DNA of 9,728 nucleotides. Source: JBBRLA01 sp038231615 (GTDB lineage Bacteria > Myxococcota_A > Polyangia > Palsa-1104 > JAEUJZ01). This document shows, piece by piece, positions 1 through 7,405 of this stretch. The notes under the pieces are model-generated. The model was given only the letters and a program-made list of their open reading frames with translations. It did not search any database and was not told the DNA's origin. The stretch is from the NCBI GenBank assembly GCA_038231615.1, contig JBBRLA010000301.1:1-9728 (forward strand), written 5' to 3'. The position numbers and the translations under genes are program-made. Position 1 is the first letter of the stretch. The number at the start of each line of letters is the position of its first letter.

Positions 1-63
1 ATCGGATCAGCCTCGTCGGACATTTGTTCCACTCAAGCCTTCTCAGGGTGCATCTGGACTCAC

Positions 64-816
64 TCAGCGTCTCACCGAGGTGGACGTCAGGACGTACTGG
101 ATGTCACCCGTCGAACATCTGCTCAGCCCCGTGGGCTTACCCATCAACTCCCGCACCGCAAAAGCGTTGGCCTTGACCAGGGCCGGGTCCGGGTCCTTTT
201 GCAGCACCTTTAGCACCGTGCTGCTTCTGCGCAGGTCCAAAAGCCCACCCAGCTCCGGCCAGTGCCGTGCCAGCAAGGGCTCCAGCTTCCCGTGAAGCCG
301 CTCTAGCGAGTCGGCGAAGATTTCTCGCCGGGTCACAAGGGCCCGCAACCCCCGTCGGCTTGCTTCCTGCGGCTGCCAGAGCTTGCTCAGCCCCTGAGCA
401 TGGAGGCGAGCCACCAGGGTGGCATCCTGGTTATCGTGCTTGCTGGGCACCCCATCATACAGCTCCGCAGCGTCGTGGTTTTTTTTGGGGCTTACCAGAT
501 ACACCGGGATCTGGCGCTGGTGGAGTGGCTCGCACAACGCGTCTCCATAAGTCCCGGTGGGCTCCATGGCGACCTGGAGTTGCTTGCCCTCCTTGATAAG
601 TTGCTCCAACAGGCCCAAAAACGGCAGGGTTTGCCCAGGATGCTTGAACCGGACCAGGCTCTGGCAGAGCCCATCGGGTCCGGCGAAAGCTGCGGCCAAT
701 TCAAACTTGGCCACGTCGATGCCCACCAGAACAACCGTTGCTGGCAACAGGGCCAACAAGGATCTGGTCACAACGTTGTGGACATTTACGGCACGATAAG
801 TACGCTTGGTCTTCAT
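64..816 (-). pseudogene. IS110-family transposase, C-terminally truncated
   Basis: This 250-residue product carries the N-terminal RuvC-like DEDD domain of IS110 transposases. The expected acidic residues are visible: D34 in VGIDVAK, E85 in AMEPTGTY, and D128 and D131 in KHDNQDA. The following helical region (about residues 140-220) also looks normal. Family members usually run beyond 300 residues and end in a second domain (Transposase_20) carrying a catalytic serine and an IPGIG-like motif; both are missing. After about residue 225 the sequence turns into an unrelated tail ending at TGA. The start is convincing: AAAGGAGG (plus-strand 826-833) lies with its GGAGG 9 nt before the ATG. An intact DEDD half without the serine domain should be inactive for strand exchange. 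The family call is secure; the exact truncation point is inferred. Confidence 0.85.
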
Positions 817-819
817 CGG

Positions 820-1003
820 GGATGACCTCCTTTACGGTGGAGTGATAACTCACCCCACCTTCCTGAGGCATCCCCGACTATGCTACGGCTGACTCACTCC
901 TTCGGTCACGTACAGTAGTACGCTCCCTCAGTCGCTGCGGGGGTGCGCCCAAATCTGCTCCGGCCAGGTGCTTCTTGCTGAAATGACTCTTCATCAACTG
1001 ACG
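820..1003 (-). ncRNA. Candidate IS110 bridge RNA / left-end leader
   Basis: In the IS110 group the non-coding stretch 5' of the transposase encodes a bridge RNA of roughly 150-200 nt that pairs with donor and target DNA. Here about 190 bp lies between the transposase start and the palindrome beyond the element, which matches that size and position. On the minus strand it can form a 10-bp hairpin (plus coordinates 836-845 with 850-859, loop 846-849) just upstream of the ribosome binding site, and a small stem at 909-913 with 918-922. One pair of the first hairpin is G-U in the minus-strand RNA but would be A-C in plus-strand RNA, which favours a minus-strand transcript. I did not identify guide loops, so the assignment rests on position, size and partial structure. 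Confidence 0.4.
826..833 (-). promoter_or_regulatory. Strong ribosome binding site of the IS110 transposase
   Basis: Read on the minus strand this is AAAGGAGG, a near-perfect Shine-Dalgarno sequence whose GGAGG ends 9 nt before the ATG at 816. It fixes the transposase start. It lies just 3' of the 836-859 hairpin, so the hairpin and the ribosome site could influence each other. Confidence 0.8.
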
Positions 1004-1007
1004 TGAC

Positions 1008-1039
1008 CCTTATTTCGGAAGGATGCTTCCGAAATAAGG
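1008..1039. terminator. Perfect 14-bp inverted repeat, possible terminator of the kinase gene
   Basis: Arms 1008-1021 and 1026-1039 are exact reverse complements around the 4-nt loop GATG. The hairpin begins 18 bp past the kinase stop codon (1058-1060), as expected of a terminator. There is no T-tract on either side, so it is not a textbook intrinsic terminator. It may instead be an extragenic palindrome that served as the IS110 target, since IS110-type elements often insert at or beside such palindromes. Confidence 0.5.
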
Positions 1040-1057
1040 TTGGGAGTGCCGGTGATC

Positions 1058-2755
1058 TCAGGACTTGCGTTCTGTGGGGCCCTCTGCGGCCCCGGTGTAT
1101 CCCGCCACGCCCCGGGCCACCGGGAGCAGCACGGTCACGGTGGTGCCCCGGCCCGGCTTGCTTTCGATCTGGATCTCGCCGCCGTGGGCGCGGGCGATCT
1201 CCCGGCTGATCGCCAGCCCCAGGCCCGATCCCTCGCCCAGCGGCTTGGTGGTGTACCCGGGATCGAAGACCCGGGGCAGCGTGTCCGGGGTGATGCCGCT
1301 GCCGGTGTCGCTGATGCTGATGAGGACGTACTCGGCCTGCTCCCGCGCCCAGATGCGCACCTCGTGGGCCTCGGCCTCGCCGTGGGGCACCGCCTGCACC
1401 GCGTTCAGCAGCAGGTTCAGGATCACCTGCCCCAGCCGGCTCGCCGATCCGCGTACCGCCGGCAGGTGCGGCTCCACGTCGACCAGCACCTGCGCCCGCC
1501 GCTGGACTTCGCGCCGGGCGATGCGCAGCGACGCCCGCACCACCTCGTCGATCATCACCGGGTGCTGATCGCCATCGCCGTCGCCCCGCGCCCCCAGGGT
1601 GGTCAGGTCGGCCACCACCTCCCGCACGCGCCCCGCCCCGCCCATCGCCTCGCTGAGCACTTCGTCGATCTCGTCGATCTGCGGCAGCACGTGGGACGCC
1701 GCCGGCACCTTCTCTAGCGTCTCGCGCAGGGTAGAAAACTCCTCCTGCAGGCAGGCCAGGTTGGCCAGGACGAAGGTCAGCGGGTTGTTCAGCTCGTGGG
1801 CCAGCACCCCCGCCAGCCGCTCCAGCGGCCCAATGGCGCCGCTGGTCAGCCCGCGCCCCTGCATCGGGTCCCCTTGTACCCGCTTCACCGCCTGGGTCTT
1901 GGCCTGCTCCAGCTCCCGGTACATCTCCGCCAGCGCCTGCTCGCAATGGGCCCGGGTCAGGGCCAGCGACCCCAGGCTCCCCAGCACCGCCGCGCGCAGC
2001 AGGTCCGCCTGGGACAGCTCGGGTTCGACCGCATCGCGGCACACCTCCAGCCGGTGGCCGCTGTCCTCCTCGCCAGACCCGCCTTCGTCCCCCTCGTCCG
2101 GCGCCGGCCCGCCGTTCCACAGCGGCACCCGCACCCGGCGGCGATCAGGGGACAGCAGCACCTCCGCCGGCTCCTGGCTCTTGTGGGGGGAAAGCATGGC
2201 GCTGCCCGATAAAATGTCCTCGGCCTTCTCCAGCAGCCGATTCGCCGTCTCGTCGGGAGGCAGCGGTTCCAGCAGGCCCCGGGCCGCCTGGTACAGGCCT
2301 TGAAGTCGCCGCCGCGCCCGATCCGCCGCGTCCTGCACCAGCGCCTCGGCCTGGGCCACGCTGATCGGCGGTGGCATCCACACCACCTCCAGATCCACGT
2401 CCAGTTCCCGCAGGTGCTGCATCAACACCGGCGTCCCCTGGGCCTGCGTCAGCAGTAGTGCCACGTCGAAGCGCTCGTGCCGGCACGACTGCACTGCCTC
2501 GGCGGTCTCGCCGGCGGCGGTCACCTGATGCCCGCGCTGCATCAGCGCCTCCATGAAAAGCTGGCGGAACGAGCTGTCCCGCGACACCAGCAACAACCGC
2601 ACGCTGCCGTGCGCCCGTACCGGCAGCAGCCATCCGCCAAACGACATCTGGTTGTCGTCCTGGTCCCGGAAGGCGGTCTCCGCCGCCTGCTTCACCGGAA
2701 CGCGCCCTTTTGTCGCCTTGCCCTTGTTTGTCATTTTCGAGTCATCACGCCGCAT
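1058..2755 (-). CDS. Orphan sensor histidine kinase with degenerate receiver-like N-terminus
   Basis: The product (565 residues from the chosen start) is a soluble two-component kinase with no predicted membrane segment. About residues 52-160 look like a receiver fold, but the phosphoacceptor position holds leucine (L102 in FDVALLLTQ) and the usual acidic pocket is only partly kept, so it is probably a pseudo-receiver. An acidic linker near 220-245 follows. The C-terminal half is complete: H-box AHELNNPL with H320, N-box with N447 and N451 (NLLLNAVQA), G1 box DTGSGI at D483, then an F-box and GEGSGLGL. This resembles NtrB/AtoS-type kinases. No response regulator is adjacent, so the partner is elsewhere. 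The start is uncertain: ATG at 2755 has GGGAG 13 nt upstream, ATG at 2734 has no clear ribosome site, and the frame stays open to 3028. Confidence 0.85.
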   Translation of the reverse strand: MRRDDSKMTNKGKATKGRVPVKQAAETAFRDQDDNQMSFGGWLLPVRAHGSVRLLLVSRDSSFRQLFMEALMQRGHQVTAAGETAEAVQSCRHERFDVALLLTQAQGTPVLMQHLRELDVDLEVVWMPPPISVAQAEALVQDAADRARRRLQGLYQAARGLLEPLPPDETANRLLEKAEDILSGSAMLSPHKSQEPAEVLLSPDRRRVRVPLWNGGPAPDEGDEGGSGEEDSGHRLEVCRDAVEPELSQADLLRAAVLGSLGSLALTRAHCEQALAEMYRELEQAKTQAVKRVQGDPMQGRGLTSGAIGPLERLAGVLAHELNNPLTFVLANLACLQEEFSTLRETLEKVPAASHVLPQIDEIDEVLSEAMGGAGRVREVVADLTTLGARGDGDGDQHPVMIDEVVRASLRIARREVQRRAQVLVDVEPHLPAVRGSASRLGQVILNLLLNAVQAVPHGEAEAHEVRIWAREQAEYVLISISDTGSGITPDTLPRVFDPGYTTKPLGEGSGLGLAISREIARAHGGEIQIESKPGRGTTVTVLLPVARGVAGYTGAAEGPTERKS

Positions 2756-3462
2756 GGCTGCCAGAAATCTCCCTTCAAAAGCCGCCCAGGTCCGCGCGGC
2801 GAATTCATACCCTGCCGACCCTTGTTCTGGACCATTCACCGTCGTGATGACAAGCGGCGATTCGATCTTCCACTTGCCCGCAGCAAGAATTCGCCGGTAC
2901 CTGGGCCAGGCAAGAGATGCACAGGTGCGAACCGAGTGCACGGTCATGGGCCGGACCAATGCTCCCGCAGCCGTCAGGGTCGAGCAAAATGTACCTTTAG
3001 GCCGGCGGTTCACGAGGCCTCCCCCCAAGGGCCATCTTCAGACGGCAATCCCCGCCCGAAACGGCCCGGCCGCGGTACCCGACGCGAATGGACCCCAAAG
3101 CGGCCACGGGGTACGGGTACGGGGCCATCCCGGCCGCCCGGGTCCCGCCTCTGGAACCATCCGCGGTACGCCGAACCGAGCGCCCCCTTTGCTGGACCAG
3201 GCGATCAGCCCGCGAACCCATCTCATGTCGACTTTGCACGACCTGCGCAAAGTGCACACTGCCATCCGTTCAGCGGGGGGTCGCCGCGCGCCCGGCCAGA
3301 GCGCCCCTTCCCTCAGACTGGCCGCGGTGTTTCGGGGATCAATCGGGCCAGCGAACGCGGCCGCGGAAGCTCCAAAAGGAACCCTTTTCCCATCCGGCCA
3401 TTCGCAGGCCACCGGGCAGGGCGGCAAAAGATCCCTTTGGCGTCCGCGGCCGAAGAAAGACA
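2756..3462. other. Long intergenic region between divergent genes
   Basis: About 700 bp separates the starts of the kinase and the membrane-protein gene. The open frames crossing it have atypical composition and no recognisable domain, and I see no tRNA-like arms. It presumably holds the promoters for both directions, but I could not find a convincing -35/-10 or sigma-54 site. Small repeats are present: CCGCGGTAC at 3070-3078 and 3161-3169, a doubled GGGTAC near 3112-3122, and A/T-rich blocks near 3374-3388 and 3426-3438. The kinase frame is open through 2756-3028, so part of this region could be coding if its start lies further upstream. Confidence 0.5.
3374..3388. promoter_or_regulatory. 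Small dyad AAAAGG-N3-CCTTTT upstream of the membrane-protein gene
   Basis: AAAAGG (3374-3379) and CCTTTT (3383-3388) are exact reverse complements around AAC. A looser copy of the same block, AAAAGATCCCTTT, lies at 3427-3439, about 53 bp downstream and about 25 bp before the ATG. Two spaced copies of a short A/T-rich dyad in GC-rich DNA upstream of a gene could be operator half-sites. No factor can be named and chance is possible. Confidence 0.25.
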
Positions 3463-5244
3463 ATGGCCACGATGACGTCATCCTCCATACCCCCCCGCAA
3501 GGCGCTTCTGGCCGGCCTGCTCTTCCTGGGAGCGGCGATCTGCGCCCTGTCCCCTGCCCTTTTCGCGCCCCGCCTCTTTTCGAGCTACTACGACTGGCGC
3601 TACTTCGAGACTTTGGCCGAGATCTCCCGGCGCACCGTCCTCTTCTTTCACCAGGCCCCCCTGTGGAACCCCTACTCCTGCGGCGGCGAGGTCGACCTGG
3701 CCAACCCACAGTCCATGGCCGCGGCCCCCAGCTTCCTTTTGATCCTGGCCTTCGGCACCGCGCTGGGATCCAAGCTCTCCCTGCTGCTTTATACGTTCCT
3801 GGCCATGGACGGGACCTACCGCCTGTCCCGCCGGCTGGGGGTGGGACAGCAAGGGGCGATCGTGGCTGCCCTGTCCTATGGCCTGTCGGGCTACCTGGCG
3901 CTGCACCTGTCCATCGGCCACATCAACTTCGCCGGAGTGGCCCTTTACCCCTACCTGCTGCTCTTCTATGAACGATCGCTGGACCAGATCGAGTGGGTCA
4001 TCCCCCTGGGTGCGGTGGCGGCCTTTATCGCCGCGCTGGGCGGGACCTTCACCCCGCCGATGGCCGGCGAGCTGCTCTTCTTCTACGCGACGATGCTCTG
4101 CATCGAGCGGCGCTCCCTGCGTCCCTACGCCCCGCTCTTGTACGGCGCGCTTCTGGCCCTGCTTTTCGGCGCGGTGCGCCTGTTTCCCACGCTGGAGTTT
4201 ATCCTTGACCACCCCCGGCCGACCTTCCGCCGCGAGCCGGACTTCACCTGGCCCTGGAATCTGCTCGGGGACCTGATCGCCTGGCGCGACTTCGGCCCCC
4301 TGCACGGGCGGAAATACTGGTCCCACGAGTACTCGGCCAAGCTGCCCTACGTCATCTGGCCGCTCCTTTTGCTGACCGTTCAGCGGCGGCGGCCGTTGTC
4401 CCGGCGGCTGTGGGTGTTGGCCGGGCTCTTCGCCCTGATCACCATGGGCAACTTCTTGAAAATCGCGCCGTGGTCGCTGCTCCAGAAGCTGCCGGTGCTG
4501 CGCGACCTGCGGGTGCCCTCGCGGCACGTGGTGCTGGTGACGTTGATGCTGGCGCTGCTGGCGGGCCTGGGGTGGGACCGCGGCCTGGCGTTCCTGCGTG
4601 GGCGCGGCGGCGACGGCGGCATTTTGGCGACGGCGCTGGGCGGGCTGATCATCGTCCTGTGCCTGGCCGACGGCGGGATCTACACGGCGCTGCGCTACCG
4701 CGGGGGCTTCACGGCCCACGTCAGCGTCCCCACCCAGCCGGCGCCCTTCTACTTCATCCAGGGGAGCTGGCAATCCATGCGCGAGGACATCTTCGCCGGC
4801 CACGGCACCCTGCACTGCGATGAGGAAGCGCCGCTGCAGCGGGCCGAGGCCCTGGACCCCGACAACGTGCCCCAGGAGCGGCTGCTCGATCCCTCCGCCG
4901 GGCGGGTGGTGGCCTCGGCCTTCTCCCCGAACCGGCGCATCGTCGAGGTGGATCTGTTCCGGGAGACCCTGCTCTTGATCAATTCCAACTGGAACGAACA
5001 CTGGAAGGCCGAACCCGGGCGGGTGACGAAGGTGGCCGGTAGGCTGGCGGTGGATCTGGCGGGGCTTCCGCCGGGGCGGCAGCGGATCACCCTGCGTTAC
5101 GCCCCGCGCTCGTTTGCCGTGGGCGCGGCGGCGACGGCGCTTTTCTTGCCCCTGGGGGCGCTCGCCTTTTTCCTGGCACGGCGGCTGCGGCGGGCGCCGC
5201 GGCGCATTGATTCGCCAAGTGCCGCAGGCGCCGCGGTGTATTGA
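3463..5244 (+). CDS. YfhO-like multi-spanning membrane protein (putative GT-C glycosyltransferase)
   Basis: The product is about 593 residues. It begins with a short basic segment and a first membrane helix (about 13-35). The first extracytoplasmic loop carries D44-W45 and then LWNPYSCGG and LANPQS (about 67-84), the pattern of YfhO and related GT-C proteins, in which an acidic residue in this loop is usually the catalytic base. Many further hydrophobic segments follow to about residue 410. A soluble C-terminal part ends in a beta-rich module around NSNWNEHWKA (about residue 508) and RITLRYAPRSF, as in YfhO, then a last helix (about 567-588) and a basic tail. It is shorter than Bacillus YfhO (over 800 residues). 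It likely moves sugar from a polyprenyl-phosphate donor to an envelope glycopolymer; the substrate is unknown. ATG 3463 is preceded by a weak purine-rich GAAGAAAG. Add follows 36 bp downstream. Confidence 0.75.
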   Translation: MATMTSSSIPPRKALLAGLLFLGAAICALSPALFAPRLFSSYYDWRYFETLAEISRRTVLFFHQAPLWNPYSCGGEVDLANPQSMAAAPSFLLILAFGTALGSKLSLLLYTFLAMDGTYRLSRRLGVGQQGAIVAALSYGLSGYLALHLSIGHINFAGVALYPYLLLFYERSLDQIEWVIPLGAVAAFIAALGGTFTPPMAGELLFFYATMLCIERRSLRPYAPLLYGALLALLFGAVRLFPTLEFILDHPRPTFRREPDFTWPWNLLGDLIAWRDFGPLHGRKYWSHEYSAKLPYVIWPLLLLTVQRRRPLSRRLWVLAGLFALITMGNFLKIAPWSLLQKLPVLRDLRVPSRHVVLVTLMLALLAGLGWDRGLAFLRGRGGDGGILATALGGLIIVLCLADGGIYTALRYRGGFTAHVSVPTQPAPFYFIQGSWQSMREDIFAGHGTLHCDEEAPLQRAEALDPDNVPQERLLDPSAGRVVASAFSPNRRIVEVDLFRETLLLINSNWNEHWKAEPGRVTKVAGRLAVDLAGLPPGRQRITLRYAPRSFAVGAAATALFLPLGALAFFLARRLRRAPRRIDSPSAAGAAVY

Positions 5245-5280
5245 TTGATACTTGGGGCCGCGTGGGTGTAACTTTCCGCG

Positions 5281-6387
5281 ATGGCCCTCACCCTTGAATT
5301 CATCGAGAAGCTGCCCAAGACCGACCTACACTGCCACTTGGACGGGTCGCTGCGCCTTTCCACCATCCTGGATCTGGCCCAGCAGCAAGGCGTCAAGCTC
5401 CCCGCCGACACCCCCGAGACCCTCTTCCAGCACGTCTATGCCGGCAACATCTGCCGCTCGCTGGAAGAATACCTCAAGGCCTTCGACATCACCCTGGCGG
5501 TGCTCCAGACCGAGGACTCCCTGTACCGCGTCGCCTACGAGCTGGCCGAGGACTGCGCCCGCGAGAACGTGCGTTACCTGGAGGTCCGCTACTCCCCGAT
5601 GCTGCACACCCGGCGCGGCCTGAAGCTGACCCAGATCGTCGAGTCGGTGATCCAGGGCCTGCGTGCAGGCGAGCGCGACTTCGGCCTGAGTTCCGGGGTG
5701 ATTCTCTGCGGCATCCGCTCCAGCAGCGCCGACTCGTCCCTGCGCATGGCTGAACTCTGCGTCGCCTTCAAGAACCGCGGCGTTCTGGGCTTCGACCTAG
5801 CGGGGGCCGAGCTGAACTACCCGGCCAAGGACCACAAGGAGGCATTTCAGCTCATCCTGGACAACAACGTCAACTGCACCGCCCACGCCGGCGAGGCCTA
5901 CGGGCCTGAGTCCATCGCCCAGGCGATCCACTACTGCGGGGCCCACCGCATCGGTCACGGCACCCGCCTGCGGGAGAACGGCGACCTGCTCAACTACGTG
6001 TGTGACCACCGCATCCCCCTGGAGATCTGTGTCTCGTCCAACATCCAGACCGGTGCCGCCGAGGATCTCTCCAGCCACCCCTTGCCCTTCTACTATAGCT
6101 ACGGCCTGCGGGTGACCATCAACACCGACAACCGCCTGATGACCAACACCACGGTCAGCAAGGAGCTTCTGCTCTGCCACCAGACCTACGGCTTCGGCCT
6201 GGCGGACATCAAGGAGATCCTCATCGCCGGCTTCAAGAGCGCCTTCCTGCCCCACCGAGAGAAGAGCGACCTGCTCAAGCGCATCACCAAGGAACTGGAC
6301 GCGTTTACCGAGCCTGGCGAGCCTCGCAGCCCGGTTGACACCAGCGACAAGCGCCAACCCTTGAGCGGCGCCGACCGGGAGCCATAG
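5281..6387 (+). CDS. add: Adenosine deaminase
   Basis: This 368-residue enzyme converts adenosine (and deoxyadenosine) to inosine in cytosolic purine salvage. The zinc-site motifs are in order: H17 and H19 in HCHLDGSL, H202 with the general acid E205 in AHAGE, H226 in GHGT, an SSN motif, and zinc ligand D283 in NTDN. Most adenosine deaminases have a second aspartate where this one has N284, followed by RLMTN; actinobacterial-type members carry the same NTDN-RLM variant, so this is a subfamily feature rather than damage. The length is near normal, with a hydrophilic tail of about 25 residues. ATG 5281 directly precedes the conserved N-terminus, although no ribosome site is obvious. The 36-bp spacing from the membrane-protein gene and absence of a terminator suggest one transcript. 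An insertion sequence begins 3 bp after the stop. Confidence 0.93.
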   Translation: MALTLEFIEKLPKTDLHCHLDGSLRLSTILDLAQQQGVKLPADTPETLFQHVYAGNICRSLEEYLKAFDITLAVLQTEDSLYRVAYELAEDCARENVRYLEVRYSPMLHTRRGLKLTQIVESVIQGLRAGERDFGLSSGVILCGIRSSSADSSLRMAELCVAFKNRGVLGFDLAGAELNYPAKDHKEAFQLILDNNVNCTAHAGEAYGPESIAQAIHYCGAHRIGHGTRLRENGDLLNYVCDHRIPLEICVSSNIQTGAAEDLSSHPLPFYYSYGLRVTINTDNRLMTNTTVSKELLLCHQTYGFGLADIKEILIAGFKSAFLPHREKSDLLKRITKELDAFTEPGEPRSPVDTSDKRQPLSGADREP

Positions 6388-6407
6388 ATAGAGCTTGTCG
6401 GGAAATT
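6385..6407 (+). repeat. Left target duplication (TAGATA) and left terminal inverted repeat
   Basis: TAGATA (6385-6390) is the left copy of the likely target duplication and its first three bases are the add stop codon. The inverted repeat follows from 6391: GAGCTTGTCGGG then AAATT. It differs from the right end only at base 13. Confidence 0.85.
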
Positions 6408-7392
6408 CAGACCGGCCGACGGCTGGCCTCGCGCACGGTCGGCGACCGAATGACCATACGTTTGCCAGGCAGCCAATTCACCTGTCCACTTCCTACCGGC
6501 ACCGGAGCCCCTCGGCCTACGCCACCTTCTTCGCCGGCTTGGTGCTCTGCATCCCGCGCAGCAGCCGAGTCAGATTGGTTCCCAGTACGGCTCGCTGCCC
6601 GCACGCACCCATCATCTCCGTCGAGCGGCCCGCCGGACGATTGAACCCATACTTGGCGCTCTTGGCCGTTCCTATCGACCCTTCCACCATCGCCCGTTCT
6701 CGAATCAGCCGCTCTCGCACTGCGCCCCGCACTGCCCACTTGGCCCGTCCTCGGGGGGCCAGTCCCACCTCCTTGACCCCCAGCTTCTTAAGGCTCTTGA
6801 CATTCTCCAGGCTGTGGCCGCCCCGGTCGTAGGCGTAGGAATTGGGCACAATCCCGAAGTGGTCGACCACAGCCCCAGTTCTACCGCCCGGTCCACCACC
6901 GACTCGTGGATCAGCTTGACCCCTTCTTGGCCCAGCAGCACCGCGAAGTTGTTGACGGTGGTGAAGTCCGGCGTCCAGTCCGACTCGGTCAACGCACACA
7001 GGTAGCGCGCCGGCACGTAGTAGCCGACCTGCTCTTCGGTCTCGCGGTAGGGCTTCTTGCGCAGGGCCATGAGCACCAGCACCCCCAGCAGGATCCGCAG
7101 GTGGGGCGGCCTGCCCGCAGCGGATTTGAGCTTCTTGCGACGAATGCGCTGGACCTGGGCCTCCAGTTCCGTCCAGTCCAACAGCTCGGTCAGCACCACC
7201 AGAGGGTGGTCGTCGGGCAGGGTGATCGTGGTGCACTTGGAGCGGGGGAATAGCTCCCGCTGACGGCTGCCGACGGGCTGGCTGGGTCTCATGGGTTGTG
7301 CCCTCCGAGGTCACGGATTCTACAAACCACAAGCGCCCGTCGATGTCGATCACCAATCTTTGCTTACAGCAAAATAATTACCCGACAAGCTC
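6391..7392 (-). mobile_element. Internally deleted insertion sequence with intact terminal inverted repeats
   Basis: The 1,002-bp element is bounded by 17-bp inverted repeats (6391-6407 and 7376-7392, 16 of 17 matching; outer 12 bp GAGCTTGTCGGG exact). It is flanked by TAGATA at 6385-6390 and 7393-7398, a probable target duplication; the boundary could slide by 2 bp, giving AGAT instead. Inside is one broken minus-strand transposase resembling IS5/IS1182-type DDE enzymes. A subterminal hairpin (7359-7364 with 7368-7373) lies just inside the right end. Family members are typically about 1.4-1.7 kb, so this copy has probably lost several hundred bases. The intact ends could still be moved by a related full-length transposase. 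It sits between two convergent genes and damages neither. Confidence 0.85.
6517..7292 (-). pseudogene. IS5/IS1182-like DDE transposase, internally deleted and frameshifted
   Basis: The N-terminal part (7292 to about 6870) reads cleanly, with HPLVVLTELLDW, GRPPHLRILLGVLVLMAL, YRETEEQVGYYVPARYL and DFTTVNNF, typical of the N-terminal region of these transposases. After about residue 140 the coherent protein continues in another frame: NSYAYDRGGHS (probably the second catalytic D), VGLAPRGRAKWAV, and MVEGSIGTAKSAKYGFNRP (probable catalytic E) down to the stop at 6517. The segment expected between, including the first catalytic aspartate, is absent, so the break near 6860-6880 is best explained by an internal deletion that also shifts frame. 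The start is well supported: GGAGGG (plus 7301-7306) sits 8 nt before the ATG. The product cannot be active; the exact IS family is uncertain. Confidence 0.85.
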
Positions 7393-7398
7393 TAGATA
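7376..7398 (-). repeat. Right terminal inverted repeat and right target duplication
   Basis: Bases 7376-7392 read inward on the minus strand as GAGCTTGTCGGG then TAATT, matching the left end at 16 of 17 positions. TAGATA (7393-7398) is the second copy of the target duplication. Just 7 bp then remain before the lipoprotein stop codon (7406-7408). Confidence 0.85.
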
Positions 7399-7405
7399 GA
7401 GTCGA

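Larger units (their letters stand above)
64..1007 (-). mobile_element. Truncated IS110-family insertion sequence (remnant)
   Basis: The stretch contains a minus-strand IS110-type transposase start, a strong ribosome binding site, and about 190 bp of non-coding leader before the flanking palindrome at 1008-1039. IS110 elements lack conventional terminal inverted repeats, so the outer boundaries cannot be fixed by eye; 1007 is only the last base before that palindrome. The transposase similarity fades near position 110-145 and the sequence from 1 to about 110 has no recognisable transposase C-terminus in any frame. The element therefore looks cut by a deletion or rearrangement on its right (3') side. 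It is probably immobile. Confidence 0.7.

Noticed and set aside
1..110. Possible continuation of the IS110 transposase in another frame at the left edge
   Set aside because: All three minus frames meet stop codons quickly and none shows the serine-domain motifs.
906..2120. Long minus-strand frame of 404 codons overlapping the kinase
   Set aside because: It lies inside the kinase gene in another frame, is dominated by G, A and R, and shows no domain; the kinase frame carries complete catalytic motifs.
3478..5001. 507-codon minus-strand frame opposite the membrane-protein gene
   Set aside because: It is rich in Q, G and R with no motifs, as expected from the complement of a GC-rich gene; the plus frame has clear membrane helices and YfhO-like motifs.
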